This document shows, in pieces, positions 37,484 to 50,565 of a stretch of 64,000 nt of DNA. Under the pieces are notes generated by a model. That model worked only from the letters and a program-made list of their open reading frames with translations, was not told the origin of the DNA and searched no databases. A program made the position numbers and the translations under genes. The stretch's first letter is position 1, and every line of letters begins with the position of its first letter. Source of the stretch: Muricea muricata (Eukaryota; Cnidaria; Anthozoa; Malacalcyonacea; Plexauridae); assembly GCA_963855995.1 (NCBI GenBank), contig OY979718.1, positions 21,692,282-21,756,281 of the forward strand, given 5' to 3'.

Positions 37484-37925
37484 TTATTCCTGAAACAGTC
37501 CTTTCACATATTCCAGCACTTTAGAAGCGGCATCTACTGCACTCTCGGCTTCATTGAGGTCGAACGCTTCGGCTGGGACGACATTGAACGGTTGGCAATT
37601 GGGATACCGAGAACTGAGGTAATAGTCTGAAACTGTCCTCATCCATTTCATCACTGTCACGTCCGGCAGCCCAGTATCTTCCCTGAGGATGTTTGCAAGT
37701 TCCATCACCCTATGTGAGCCAAGCGATGAAGCGGAGATGCCGCAGTAATAAAAGAACATGGCTTTTATACATTTCTCTACCACCTCGTGGCTGTTGAAAC
37801 AGGCTTGGGCGTTAAAAGGTGGTCCAGATCGAAGTAACCATGCTAAGTCGCTTTCGGCTTGATTCAGCCAACGAAATGCTTCCTCGTCGTTTTTTTTATA
37901 AAATTCGTCGTCTTCATCCCAGTTG
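37484..37925 (-). CDS. Exon 3 of the sacsin-like gene (HEPN domain)
   Basis: Last coding exon. It follows acceptor TTATTGCAG and continues the Ser codon split across the intron (AG|C). Sequence NWDEDDEF leads to the HEPN helices: AFRWLNQAESDLAWLL, NSHEVVEKCIKAMFFY, then SSRYPNCQPF, the positions where sacsin HEPN binds nucleotides. An in-frame extension upstream (to 37972) reads intron and is not used. Full-length HEPN, so the C terminus looks intact. Confidence 0.9.
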
Positions 37926-40900
37926 CTGCAATAAATATAGATGTAAATTTTTTCATTTTTGGCACAGGTCAATTTTCTAACTTATGTTCTGAAAGTAATA
38001 CCATAAAGTACAAAACATGATTCGAAAAAAACATCTCGAAAACGAAAGATATAGATTCGTAAAGAAGATGCAGCTTTAAATGGTCGTATTTGGATCCTTT
38101 TACACAATGATAATCAGACCAACTAGTTTTCCAATCACTCAATTTTGGTTCCAAAGTAGACCTACGAAACCATTGCCTCTCATAAAAAAAATGTTTATTT
38201 TAAATTTCCAAAAGTTTCGAGTTTTTTGACAATTTTCTGCGTACATGTCAAAGTGCAAAAATTTACATCACTGAAGCATACAGAAAGGTCGTGCTTGTCT
38301 CTCCCATTCTCAAAAATACCTCAATCCGAGACACACTCCGCAATCACACAGTTTAATACACTAGCTCGACACTCATAGTTACAAACTTTCAATACCCTAT
38401 CTTACTTAAGATTGAAGACGGTTGATGCCACAAATAGATGGCTAATCACTCGGGCGAAAAATTAGGATTTCTAATACTGGCACAACTCTGATTTGCACAC
38501 GCTTAACAACCATGAATAACAGTAACAGTTTTCGTAAAAACATCCATGGCTAATATCACAGGAACAAAATAAAACAAATTTGAAATGTGAGGTTTTCACA
38601 TACCTGTGGACGCCAGTCACAGCAATTAATATCCGTAATTACAGCTACAAATCGTAAAACAATCGCAAACTAAACAGTTAGGAACAATGGCTAATACTGC
38701 ATAATGTGTTAAAGTGACAAGTGTAACTGTTCTGAGATTAAACTCCCAAGGCTACTTTCTGATGTGGCTGTAGAACGAACGATACTGCGGTGCATATCGA
38801 TACTGCGGTGCCATGTTTATAATAATTAGCCGTTTCCGTACTGTAATCCACACAAAGAGCAATGTGCATCATGGTACATAATTTGTTCAAATGCAGGCAA
38901 TTCTATCAGTCGATGTGGTTTACGTCTCGTTTACATTCATGAAAATCTTGACGACTGGGGTAGGGGGTGTCCACGGGGGCTTTTCGCTTTATTTTATATT
39001 AGGACTTATTTTGTGTGTTGCGGTGATGACAATTTTGCACTTTGACATACACGCTAAAAATTGTCAAAAAATCGAAACTCTTTTGAAATTTAAAATAAAC
39101 CATTTTGTTTTGATGAAGGGCGAGAGTTCCTTAATCCATACACAAAGTTTGAGGACTGGTCTTTTTTTGAACAAAAATTGAGTGGTTGGAATTTAAAGAG
39201 ACGAACTCTTAGAACAGTGAAAAACCTTAAAGGTAAGCAATTATGGCACCGCGTGAATTTTTCCTTTTCGGCATCTTTTAAATCATGTTCGTATGCCGCG
39301 AGCCCATAATTTGAGCAAGAAGAGCCTGTAGTTAATCTTTTAGCAGCGCCAATTAATTCATACATATGTTTCTTATAGATGCTATGTATATCCCTTTGAA
39401 AATGCAAGTAGTCGCCCTGCTTATACAGATCAGCTGTAATTCGAGCTAGCTGATGCAGCCTCCCTGTGTATAGCCAACCTTTCATGGCGAATAGTGGTAA
39501 TGAACGACTGATTACTACCAAGTAGAAAAAATGGCATGCTTAAACTAATAATATAGTATGCTATTGTAATAGTTGCAACTGCAAGTATCTAGCAACAATC
39601 ATTCGCCTGATGATCGTTTCAGAAGCAACATGAAACACAGTGTAGCAAATTATATTCAAAATATTGTAATGTTTTATTGATTGTAGACATGTAATGAATC
39701 AAAGATGAAGAAAAATAATGAGGTGGATCAACTCGGCATGCTGCCCACGCTAAACAATGCTAATCATGCCTGTATATTTGGATTTTTTGCATGTAGCCGA
39801 GAAAAAATTGCAATTAGCCCTGTGTGGTTTAAACTTGCCCACTTTGCTTGAATTAGTCAAACCACATAACATTTGTTCATTGTGACCAAGAATCTCAGTT
39901 AGCTTCAGGCACTGCAGGTAGTGCCGCTACCTAGGATCCCAACATTTGACAGGCATGATGCTAATTAAAAGTATTTCATTTAAAATGGAAACCCTGTACC
40001 CACATTCACCTGAAGAAAATATTATAGGACTAACCTTGAATGCCTGACATCTCCGCCACCAACATGATAACCAGCACCATGATAACTGCCAGCTTGATGA
40101 CCACCACCATGGTTACCCCCTCGATAACCAATACCATATCGACCATCATAAAAATTTGCACTATCACTCCTATGGGAGTTGGACCCATGACCTTTCGTTA
40201 CACTTGCATCTTTAAACTCAGCTCCCATTCCACTGCGATTACATCTTTCGCTCTCTACGTCGCGATCCCAGCCAGAGAATGGATCACTATCAGCAAGAAT
40301 TAACACCCCAGTAGTTTGAGGTACTATACTAAACTCATTTAGCTTTCGAGAAATGTCACATGGAGACGAGCACCCGAGCATTTTAATCAGTCCCATCTTT
40401 TCGTTTATGGACTCGCCGAGGATCCTGTTAACACAACAAGCTATGGAAACCAAATCATCCTCAAACTCGTGTTGAACGTACAATGTCCACATGCCTTCAT
40501 CTTGTACTGCGTAACAACTTTCTTCCAAGTTCGCCACAGGCTCAACGTCATTACACTCTCGATTGGTGATATTAATTTTTATTTTGTCCGTGCCGACGCA
40601 TTTGACTTGAACATTCGTTTGTAGGTTTTTTATTGTTTGCTCGTAGTCCTTAGGGTCTTGACTCTCATGCAATAACAACCGTTGGAGGCCTTCTTGGAAC
40701 TCATCAGATATCAACAATTTTTCGTAACGTTGCTGAAATTTGCATGGGAAACTACGCTTGGCCTCAGAACAGACTGCATTCTTGCACTCTGGAGCAACTT
40801 CTTCCCGAAATATTTCATCAAATTTCTTTGGACGTAAATGATCCGGTAAAGCATCGATATAACTCTTAGGGACCTTTTTCAATCCAAACTCCTTAAATCT

Positions 40901-43900
40901 CAACAGAATCTTAAGTTGAAGATCTTCAGTCAAACGCGTATACCGTGATGAAACTTGGTAAATCAATTCGCTGGATCTGACAAGCTGCTTGCGTTGACTT
41001 AATAAATACAATATATTTATTTCTTCAGCAGTTTCGCCTTCTTCCAATGACTGAAATAGCATGTGTATTGCGTATATCACCTTCTTCACCACCTCCAAAT
41101 GTAACACCTCGTCACCAAATTTTTGTTGTATAGAGTTGAGAACATTAGTAATCTGCTTTGGTGTTGGTCTCTCAGCTGCACCCAATCGTTTAAACAGATG
41201 TTCAAAATCTCCAAACCGTCGCGGCACTAAATAAAGAAATGGTTTCAAATTGCAGTTGTCCGGTAGTTTGAATACCACTTGTTCACCTTTTACAAAAACT
41301 TTATCTTCCTGCAAAAATATGCATGGGACTTCTTTCAGTTGCGCGCCAATACACACACAAACTTCAGTGCATTCGTCATTTAAGGCGCGACCATAACACT
41401 GTGTAGACTTGCATAGATGCTTGTAAACGGCCTTGGTGATTTCATGCATGACATTACTATCAACTGTGTCAGGATTGTAAGATGTGGCTACGTTTTGTAG
41501 ATGGTGAAGGACATCGGTGTGTGTCGGTCCGGACCAGGCTATGTTAAGGGCTTTCAGGTTAGCACCATTCGCATGTTCTGCCGGTGGAAGTATAGAGGCA
41601 GAGGTCCAGGCTAAATCTCTGAAGCGCCACGGTACCGCATTACTGAATTTAACGAATGGTGGATAGCCGCTGCTGGAACATTGGTATTGTTTGTGCATCG
41701 ATGAAAATTTTCCTTCCACTTCAGCTTGCACGATAAACTCGATCTGAGACACTCGGGAGAGAAATTCATCGTCTTGTTGTAAGGATTCCTCGTTAAAAAG
41801 ATACTCTACCAACGCTTTGGATTGATCCCTACATTGTCGAAAATCACGAAACAAATGTCCATTCTCAGCAACTTTCGCGCAAAATTGCAAGAATATCTCA
41901 GGTGTGATGTCAACCTGTAGTCCAATATCACGAAGCAGACGCGACCAGCTTTCGTCGTTGAATAGCGACGGAGGAAATTTGTTGCTATCACCCCCATACA
42001 TTACTTCGAACACGTGGTTGCTTTGGTCGAAAAATTCAGATGCTTTATGAAGAAGGCCATCTTTATCAGGAATACAGGCCGTCTGACTCATTCTCTTCAA
42101 AAAAAAGTCCTTTTCAGGGTTGCAACCTTGAGGTAAGGAAGGGTGGACTTTGTCTCTTATGTATAGCAAATGCGTCATTTGGTTTTCTGTACTGAACATG
42201 CTGAAATGTCTGAAGATATAGCCCGTATAAAATTCCTTAATGTTTCGAATAATCTTGACTCCAAGCTCTTTGTAGAGTTTCTCAAGGGCAGGCAAAGCAT
42301 CAGCGAGGAGAAATAGACATTTAGCTCGTTCCTGAAGCTCATCGAACTGTTCTGTTGGAATTCTGGGAGGAATAACGGCACATGAAGAATACGGACCAGT
42401 CAAACTCACAAACTGTCCGTCGAATGCTTTATAAAAAGGAAGGCTTCTTACTAATTCCTTGTGTTCTTTGAGTGCTTGATAATTATCTTGCATAAATTGG
42501 AGAAAGTTACAAGTTTCCTCTTCAGAAATTTCTGAGGCGTGTGTCAGGCTTTCGGTCTTCAGCATGTGATTGAGAACAAGCAAGACGTCTAATGCGTCGT
42601 GCGGATGCGCCACATAGGCATCAGTGACGGCTGGTATCCTTCGCAGAGGTATGGCTGTTTTCTTCGGTGTAATTTTGCATCCGGTTAGGGATGAGGCATA
42701 TTCATCTCTAAAAGTGATTTCCTTGTTCAAAACGGGACACTTCATGTTACTCAAGAATGTTCGAACTTTTTGTTCAGGAATGGACACATTTCCAGCAGTT
42801 GTCATATCCAAGACAGTTTTTCCGTGCTCAATCGTCACGAGTTTTCCGCTAGTTGTTGGAATTAGAGGCCATTCCGATAGACATTTTAAGGAGGCACAAT
42901 CTCCATCATTTGCATCAAGCTTTGTGTCATTTTGTAAGAGATCCCAAAATTTTTTTAACCACTTTTGAGAAAGCGTTCCTTCCACTGGGTATTGCCATGA
43001 TTCGTTATCTTTGATATCTATTAGTACTTGATGTGTGAATACATCTGGCAGCAACGTCGGCAGATCACGCACAGTTAGCTCTATGACGATCTTCTCTTTC
43101 GATCCGATAGCTGAAAGTGGAATGTCACAGACTATTTCAGAATGGACAAAGGAATGCAAGTGTTCCGGAAAAAGATCACCGAATTTAGAGCAAAACACGG
43201 GTTGTTGTGAATTAAAGACTCTGAGGTAGCCATCTTCTGTTAGTAGCAAAGGAACGTCTTCCAATTGCCCGCCGAAACTGTCATCTTCGCAACAGTAATT
43301 TATCAGTTTTGATAACTCTGTAACACTCTTGACTGCGGTGGTTTCCAGTTTTTTGGGGAGATTTGTAATCTTGCAAGTTGAATGCATCAATTTAAATTCT
43401 CTAAGGAAAGCAATCACGCTTTTCGGGGTTACTTCATTCGAAGAGCGACCAGCCGTTTTAAAGTTACAATATATTCTGTATGGAGCATATAGTAGAACAG
43501 GAATGCCAATTTGCAACAACAATGTCAAAAAATTGTTCTCCGAGCTACATTGATGGAAGTATGCTTCGTCAGCTGAAACCCATTCAGTGCAAGTAACAGG
43601 CATAGTTTCGCGTGATTCTGATAATCTCCCAGAGTTTTCACTACCAAGGTTTTCCAGATTTTCAAAGGCACTGTCGGTATCTTTTTCTAGAGTACTACAG
43701 TTTGGTTCGTTTCCTGATTTGATAGGAACAAGCAGTGGAAATACTTTAGCATTTGTTCGTCCAAGATAACGATATAACTCAATAATGAGCGGGTTCCAAG
43801 GAGAACCATCTAAAACGTTCGGGAACAAAGCATGATAGCGAGAAAGTTGGTTGTCTGTCCCATCATTGCAAAGATGGTTACGAGCCTCCTTGATCAAAGC

Positions 43901-46900
43901 TGCATAGGCTGGCGGTAACACGCAAGTGTTGATGAAGTGATTCCACTTGCACTTTGGTCCTTCGCCATCCGTGTTAGTCCAAAGACGTCGTCTGTGGTTA
44001 TCCAAGGCAAAACGTCCATTTACATGAACTGGTAGATTAGAGTAATTCTCTGGAAGAGGTAAGAAGCAGTATACCGTGCCTTTTAATGGTTCCTTCTGCG
44101 AATGCGACCATAATCGAGCTGCAAAGCCACCACTTGGAAGAAGACCAAGTTCTCGACCGTTGGCGATCTCATTCCGTAGCTCATCAGAGATGTCAAGGCT
44201 TTCATCATCCGATCCAATGCGCTTCTGTATCAGCCATTGTTCGACATCTTTTCCGTTCTCTTTAATATTCAGGATGTAACTCACACTTTCCCATCCAACG
44301 TTTGGTACAGAAGTAGAACCAGTGCCATCAATATTTTTTTCCGACTTGTAGCGTTTCTTTGCATCTTCAGGTGTAATAATGGACTCGACCCGCAATATTT
44401 CTTTGAGCTTGTCATTGGAATTAATCTTGGAAAGCGTTATCTTCTTCACGTGATTTAGAAATAACAGCGAGTTTCCGGCTTCCTTTTGGAAGGTCTGGAA
44501 AAGGTCTTCTACGAGAGGGCATTTATTTGATATCTTGGACTCATTTCCTCCCCGTCTTAAAGGAAAACGAAACATTGTCGAACCACATAATTTAAAGTGT
44601 TCAGGAAGATATCCCTTAAGCGTATCTGAGATGCAGCTTCTAAATTTCTCATCCGCCGACTTGAGATCAAACAATTGGCCACGATCGTTATCTCCAAAAT
44701 GGCGGCAGTGAGGATCAAGAAACGCCAAAGTATGTTCATCTGATAGAAAACTTGGGCAGTCTGTAAGGTGGTACACAGAATTGAAACCGATGCCATATTT
44801 TCCTGCCATTTTAGGGTGGTCTTTTTTGCTTCCGGTACCGAGATTCCTGATCCCATCGAGGTCTTCTTTGCTGAATGGTCTGTCGTTGAACACACAAAGC
44901 GCTGGCCCCAGGACTTCGTCGGAATTTTTGTCTGTCGCGACCTTTTCTGATTTCAAAGATCGAGTGTCGTGAATTAGATGTATTTCCGAGGCCTGAGCAT
45001 CATCTGCGTTTTGCACTAGTTCTTTAAGTATTCCATCAACAGGATATCCATCAAGAATTCCTTTGAGTCGGTCTGTCAACTCTTCGTGTTGGCCAAATGA
45101 CTCACCGTAACCAATATCATTTGCACGTGTTTTTAATATGACACCCTTCAACGATTTCGCACCAAGGTGATGGGCAGTGTGCAGCGGTATTTTTTCGTGG
45201 ACTTTTAAGTTGTCATCAGATTCGTCCAACCACAAATCTAAGTTCACAACGAGGCTAGAGCTTGGACGCAAGATACCGTTGGTATCCGGTAGAAGAATGT
45301 CGTCAATGTTTTCTTTCGAAGCCATGTTTCTGTCGTATATTTCAGTGATAAAAAATGTGGCGACTTGTAATTCATCCTTTGTAAGGGGACTTCCTTGCTT
45401 CGCTCTGTTTAAGTCAGACAGAGCGTCGATAAAGTCTTTCTCGTCAAACGTATCTTTGACATGAGTAGCTTGAAATAGTTGATAATAATTTCCTTGATAA
45501 TTTGGAGGCAGAGCGTACAAAAATGGAGCTCCTTTTTCGTTTAACTTACGAGCCACTTTCTTTGTTTGCACAAATCTATCTCCAATAAATAACCAATGTT
45601 GCTTTCTTAGTTTTTTAAGGATTGTTGCGGCTGTTTTGTTTATGACTTGGTTATTGAAAAATTTGTAAATTTCCTTGCAGACTGATTGAATCTTGGATCT
45701 CTTTTCAGCGTCTTGTTTTTCGTATTGAGATAACTGGTTCCAATATTTCATAGCTTCATCTAACTGCTGAAGCACGAACTTGTCTTCAGGAAGACGCTTC
45801 GACAACCCCAAGAGATCTTCTACTTTATTATTCAGCTTTCCACAACCAGTGCTCTCAGATGTGTCTACAATTAGACAAGACGAACCAACTAGGTTTGCAT
45901 CTTTTGGTAAGAAAACGTTTCTTGGAGCACAAAGACATTGCGAGTAATTAGTTGAACCCTTCCAAGGTAAAATATATTTAACTGCAGGTTTTCTTAACAC
46001 CGGCAAGATATTCAACTCCTCGAGAAGCTTGGCGTGAGAAGTAGGTTTACCCAGTTGATTGATCCGATCGTTGAGGTACTTTATTAACTTCCGAGAAGAT
46101 TCATTATTTGCCAGAACGTTGCCATTCGAGATTACCCGAGCTCTTTCGAGAATTCCTTTCCAATCAAGATCTCGAACCATACCAAGTTTTTCCAAAGCAT
46201 ACAACCGATTTGGATGACGGAGGCCATTTCCAACTGGAAAACGGTGATCTTCTTCGGAAAACAACTTCGCTGCAGCACCCCGTGGGTGGATAAGGTCAGC
46301 AGGTTTAACAAGAATTCTGCTGTTTGCTGACACCGCAATACATGCATTTCGCCGAAAAAGATCTTCATCGCCTTTTATTCCACGGGCTTCAAGGATACGA
46401 TCTAAACCAAAGCATACGATTTCATCTCGCCGGGTGCTCGCGAAGTGTTGGATGTTTGGAAAAAAGTGTTGTTTGAGAAACTCCGTAAAGTTTAGAGTAC
46501 GTCGTTGCAGGATTTTTTGGCAATCAAATTCCTTGAGGGTTAGCAAAATGTTACTGGGAAGGTTAAATACATGTATTCCTAATGATCTTAATATTTCCAC
46601 TGACGTTTCATAGATCTGGTTGAAATCCACACTCAATAAGATACCATCGGTGATACTCATCCACAATCCATCACTGTAAAATAGCTCAGATTGTGTATCT
46701 AACAAAACAGTGCAAACTTTCTCGACAAGCCTTTTCCAGGAATGCATATCAACACGGGATATGTTTGGCCACAAAGTATGGAATTTGTAATGCGGAACAT
46801 CGTTAATCAAATCTTTCATATTTTCAAGAAGCATTATATAAGCTCTGGCCAATGCGTCCTCCATCAGTGCTTCATTCCAATCCACCTCGATTTGTTGTTT

Positions 46901-49900
46901 CTGCATGACTGTTCGTTTCCAGATCCCAACACGATTTGACATGATAGCAAAGTTACCATTTACATGCACAGGAAGTCCCGTAGGAATAGACAATGGGAAA
47001 AAACAGAACAGTTCCCCACGAAGATCTCGTGTGCTTTGATTCAATGCTTTTTGAATTAAAAATGCTGCTCCACCACATGGTAAGTAGCCGCGATCTCGTC
47101 CCTCTGGCGAGCGAGCAATTGCAAGCGAAGAATCACTTCCGCTGGCCGAAACTACAAGCCACTTTTGGTCACAACTGTTCGCAGGTTTACCATGGTTCAA
47201 CTCTGATGATTCAATTGTAGTGGTGATGGTAGCAACTTCACAGAGAAAAGGGTATTCACTCAGACGCGATTGAGTTCGGTATTGTTTCCACCACTTTGAA
47301 CACTCTCTAATGAATGGTTCAGCGCTTTTCATCCCACTTTCTCGAAGCTTTGTCACGTCTGGTTTGTTTACAGATAATATCAACCGCATTTCATCTGGAT
47401 GACTGCACTCATCCAATTCGTATACTTCTACTTTTTTAACATGCTGCGAAAAGATCAGGAGAGTCGAAGAACATTCACAAAGGTTAGAAATAATTGCTCG
47501 GATCTTTTCATTACCATAGGCAGTCTTGCTGATGCCACTCGTTTGTGCTTGGGCAACTGTGCGGAATGGAAATCGAAACAATGTTGCGTCATAGTCGAAG
47601 CTACAGTGATTTTGTACATGTAGCCATTGCAACCAGCTGACTTTAGCCTTCTCAATATTGCAACCAAAGACTCCATTGTACAGTTGAAGCTGGTCACAGT
47701 AAAGTGTTAAGGAATTTGGATTCTTAGCAAGGTTAATACGGACACCAGAACGGGACTTATCCCTAATGTGATGTTGCAAATGGTGAGTATTGGGATCGAG
47801 GACAACCAAGTGTTCTCGGCTAATAAAGCTCGGCACATCTGTCACGTGATAGACAGCGTTGAAACCAAGGCCAAATCGACCAATTTTCGAAATATCTTCC
47901 ACTTTTGTCTCTCCAGCCAGCTTGTAAATATTCTCAAAATCTTCGTCGGAAAATACAGCGTTATTGTAGGCCCAAAGAGCAGGACCTTGACATTCTGCCA
48001 TGCCAGGAGAAAATAAGCTTCCAGCTGGACCGTTTCTCCAATCCACCAAAAACTTAACCGTCGTTGCACCTGCATCATCCGCATTTTGGATCAACTCTTT
48101 GAATATTCCAATCCCATCTTTGTACTCTCGAAGTATATTTCTAATTCGAGTTGTCAGTGATTCATACTGTCCTACTTGTTCAAACAGCTCTGTTGGAAGA
48201 ATACAAATGTACAAGAGCATAAATTGTACAATAACTTTTATGCAGGTGAGCCTAGATTGGTTTGGAAAAGTGTTCCTATTTACCAATTAGAGTAAGTTCT
48301 CTAGCGAGAGTTTATTAAAGAAACAGTTGATGCAGGCGAAGCCCGGCAAATATACTATCTCTTGAAACATCGAGAGCGAGTAGCAGCGATCAAACAAGAA
48401 ATTCCTAACAGAAATGAGTTTTGAACCATTTTTTTAAAATGCTCCTGGAAAATATTTTTGGTGCTGCACGCTATCTATTGAACACCGCTGAAACAGTTTT
48501 TCATATATCAGACAAATATTATTTTCCTTACTTTCTTAGGTATTCCGCGTAAGTTTGAGTCGGTGTCGCAAGACAATAATTATACTTATAACTAGAAAAC
48601 TCTGAGTAGGCAACTTTTCTTTTGGGGGAATATAAAATACAATTCAAGTATTCAAATATGATTTTAAAGCAAACCATCAAACGCATTCTGCTTGAGTTTG
48701 TCGATATCTTGTCTTGTTTTCAACCAGCTCCATGTTTTTTATAGAGCAGTGAGCTATGTATAATTATACTTGAAACGATAACTTTTATCTTTGAAACCAA
48801 TTCCAAAATGAAGGGTGCCATTGATAACCAGGAATCCCAAATTACCCATTTTCAAACAGTGTTTTCAATACTATCGTCAAAACCTTATTAATAATTCATG
48901 AACTAACTATCCAATAACCAGTGCTAAATAAGTCACGTGCATGCCTCTTTATACCTGCTAGAGAACACTTCATTAAGCAATAACACAAAAGATAATTAGT
49001 AGAATCATACTAGCATACTAATGCGAATGCTGTAATTTGATTGGTTACTCTACTCGCTATCTATTCCTCGATAGATAGCGAGTAGCAAAACAACAATTTT
49101 CCTGCCGTCTTTTTTGTAATTTAAAGACGATATGTAGTATTATTTTTAACAAAATGGCTTATGAATGAATTATTTATCCTAGATTCTACTAAAACAATTA
49201 CTCGCTCTCAATTTCTATCCGTTGATAGTTAATTCGGGCTTCGCCCTCATCAACTATCACCGCATAGAAATTTCGAGCTCGAAATCTAATTGTTAATTGT
49301 CATGCAAATTATATAAAGATTTTTATATAAAGATTTGACTTTGTTATGCAAATGTCTTCTGAAGCCATTTAAAACACTCACATGACGTGGGTTTATTAGG
49401 TACAAAGCCACTCGCGCGAATCGTGTTTGAAATAGTACATAAAGCCCTTTAAACCCTTTTTAAGTCAAATTTCTTGTAGACTTAAAAGAGTGCTGTTCTA
49501 GATTGAATACAGCGTTTGAAAATGGGTGGCATTTGGGCACTAGGTTATAAATGGCGGCCTTCAATTTGTTTCAAAGATGGAAGGCAAATTATCGTTCGGA
49601 GTATACTTGTATCGAGTTCATAGCTACAGAGCATAGTGCATAGATCAATCTTTTACAGGGGCGATTAGATTTTGCCCGATTATGTTAGCAGCTTTTGGTC
49701 AATATTCGGCGTTAAAATTCAAAATGTATGCGACCGTACCGGCGTCTGTTGCGTTTTGGCAACTTTCTATATGTCAACTTTCTTAGCAACTTTCGCCAAA
49801 CCGACCATTTCAAAATCTGTCAACAGTTGGCTCTTTTCCAAAAAATAACTGGAAAAAAATTGTCATGCAGTCGAATTCTTATAGCTACCGCAAAAAACCA

Positions 49901-50218
49901 TTGTAAAAACAGATGACAGACTTATTATTCTACCAGTATTAAAAATAAAGAATATGATCAACAATTTTATTAAAATAAATAATTAAATAACAGATGATAA
50001 GGTATTGCCTTTCTAACATCACTAAAAAGTTAACCCATACCACATTAGATATAGTATAAATAGACGAGTGATATAACAGTAACCTTGCTTCGCTCATTCG
50101 CATTGTTGGCTCAATGAATAAGACCAAAGCTCAAACATTTTGTTAGTACATCAGTAAATTTCTTGGCCGGTGCTACTTTATTAATATGCGACTTACCATC
50201 CTCGTATTTTTCAGCCAT
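37484..50218 (-). CDS. Sacsin-like protein, two HSP90-like ATPase modules plus HEPN, 3 exons
   Basis: Spliced model on the minus strand: 50218-50197 (22 nt), 48189-40035 (8,155 nt), 37925-37484 (442 nt), totalling 8,619 nt and 2,872 residues. Donors are GTAAGT and GTTAGT, acceptors CCAACAG and TTGCAG, and phases join cleanly. GHL/HSP90-type ATPase module 1 has ELIQNADDAGAT (~residue 39) and GRFGLGFNAVYH (~110). Module 2 has ELVQNADDAQAS (~1064) and GKYGIGFNSVYH (~1136). A Gly/His/Tyr-rich linker (~2690-2725) precedes a C-terminal HEPN domain. Human sacsin (~4,579 aa) has a ubiquitin-like domain, three repeats, a J domain and HEPN. Here there are two repeats, no ubiquitin-like N terminus, and no J domain that I can see. 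Family knowledge suggests an ATP-dependent chaperone-like role. The specific function is unknown. 5' UTR exons are undetermined. Confidence 0.92.
37926..40034 (-). other. Intron 2 of the sacsin-like gene
   Basis: 2,109 bp between donor GTTAGT (40034-40029) and acceptor TTATTGCAG. Mostly AT-rich. It contains an unexplained open frame at 39090-39521, annotated separately. Confidence 0.85.
39090..39521 (-). other. Unrecognised open frame inside intron 2
   Basis: A 143-codon minus-strand frame with coding-like composition (KGWLYTGRLHQLARITADLY, HSIYKKHMYELIGAAKRLTT, AAYEHDLKDAEKEKF). An acceptor-like TAATCAG precedes it. A donor-like AAGGTTTTT follows the LPLR text. I recognise no family. It could be an alternative exon, an exon of a nested gene, or a captured fragment. 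Confidence 0.35.
40035..48189 (-). CDS. Exon 2 of the sacsin-like gene (giant exon, both ATPase modules)
   Basis: An 8,155-nt exon without internal stops, encoding residues 8 to about 2726. The acceptor is a pyrimidine-rich TTTGTATTCTTCCAACAG, after which GAG|CTG begins ELFEQVGQYESLT. The open frame extends 32 codons upstream (to 48286), but that part is intron, with hydrophobic non-conserved sequence. The donor is AAG|GTTAGT at 40034. A giant exon is characteristic of sacsin genes. The minus-strand frame is clean throughout, so ORFs on other frames here are shadows. Confidence 0.92.
48190..50196 (-). other. Intron 1 of the sacsin-like gene
   Basis: 2,007 bp between donor GTAAGT (50196-50191) and the exon 2 acceptor. 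Contains a MITE at 49030-49302. No other coding exon recognised. Confidence 0.8.
49030..49302. mobile_element. MITE of the AATTGTT/CGCCTTCGGCG family, copy 4
   Basis: Contains TTTGATTGGTTACTC, the hairpin CTCGCTATCTATTCCTCGAT with its return arm, and a second hairpin CGGGCTTCGCCC near 49226, ending CGAAATCTAATTGTTAATT. Located in sacsin-like intron 1. Borders approximate. Confidence 0.6.
50197..50218 (-). CDS. 22-nt coding exon 1 of the sacsin-like gene
   Basis: ATGGCTGAAAAATACGAGGA plus TG, then donor GTAAGT. It encodes MAEKYED plus the first base of the GAG codon completed by exon 2. The phase fits exactly, the donor is consensus, and the start has a purine at -3 and G at +4. No better exon was seen in this interval. 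It might be preceded by non-coding exons. Confidence 0.75.
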
Positions 50219-50557
50219 TTCCGATGTGCAATTTTCGTGATAGAACCATTCATCTACATCTTATGAAAGTATTTTCTATATCGCCTGAAATCGAAAACGC
50301 ATGATAAATGAAGTTCGTAACAGTGTACAAAAAATGTAGCATAACTAGGTCATAAAGCCAAAAAAATTACATAACGGAACATGAATTACAATGTCAACTA
50401 TACCCTTTCACAGTCATCCTTACTGTTGTCGACACTTACAAAGGGATTACTGAATACATGGCCTGACCTAAAACTGTCATGGAAACTAAGCACGGGAACT
50501 AATTTGCACCAAATTCACGTCATGTATAATGACGCCACTGGTTTTACATACTCGTAA

Positions 50558-50565
50558 TGACGTCA
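50558..50565. promoter_or_regulatory. CRE/ATF consensus upstream of the sacsin-like gene
   Basis: TGACGTCA, the palindromic CREB/ATF site, lies about 340 bp upstream of the ATG. A related ACGTCAT/ATGACG pair is at 50518-50535. The same octamer also occurs inside several MITEs in the window, so it may be repeat-derived. Confidence 0.3.

Noticed and set aside
47400-47430. HPD tripeptide in the sacsin-like protein as a J domain
   Set aside because: It lies in the first ATPase module without surrounding J-domain helices.
48190-48286. N-terminal extension of the long sacsin-like frame (MVNRNTFPNQ...)
   Set aside because: The 32 codons precede a clear pyrimidine tract and AG acceptor. The 22-nt exon at 50197-50218 joins in phase, so this stretch is intron.
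40040-48290. Numerous plus-strand and other-frame ORFs across the sacsin-like exon
   Set aside because: Shadows of the 8.2-kb minus-strand coding exon.
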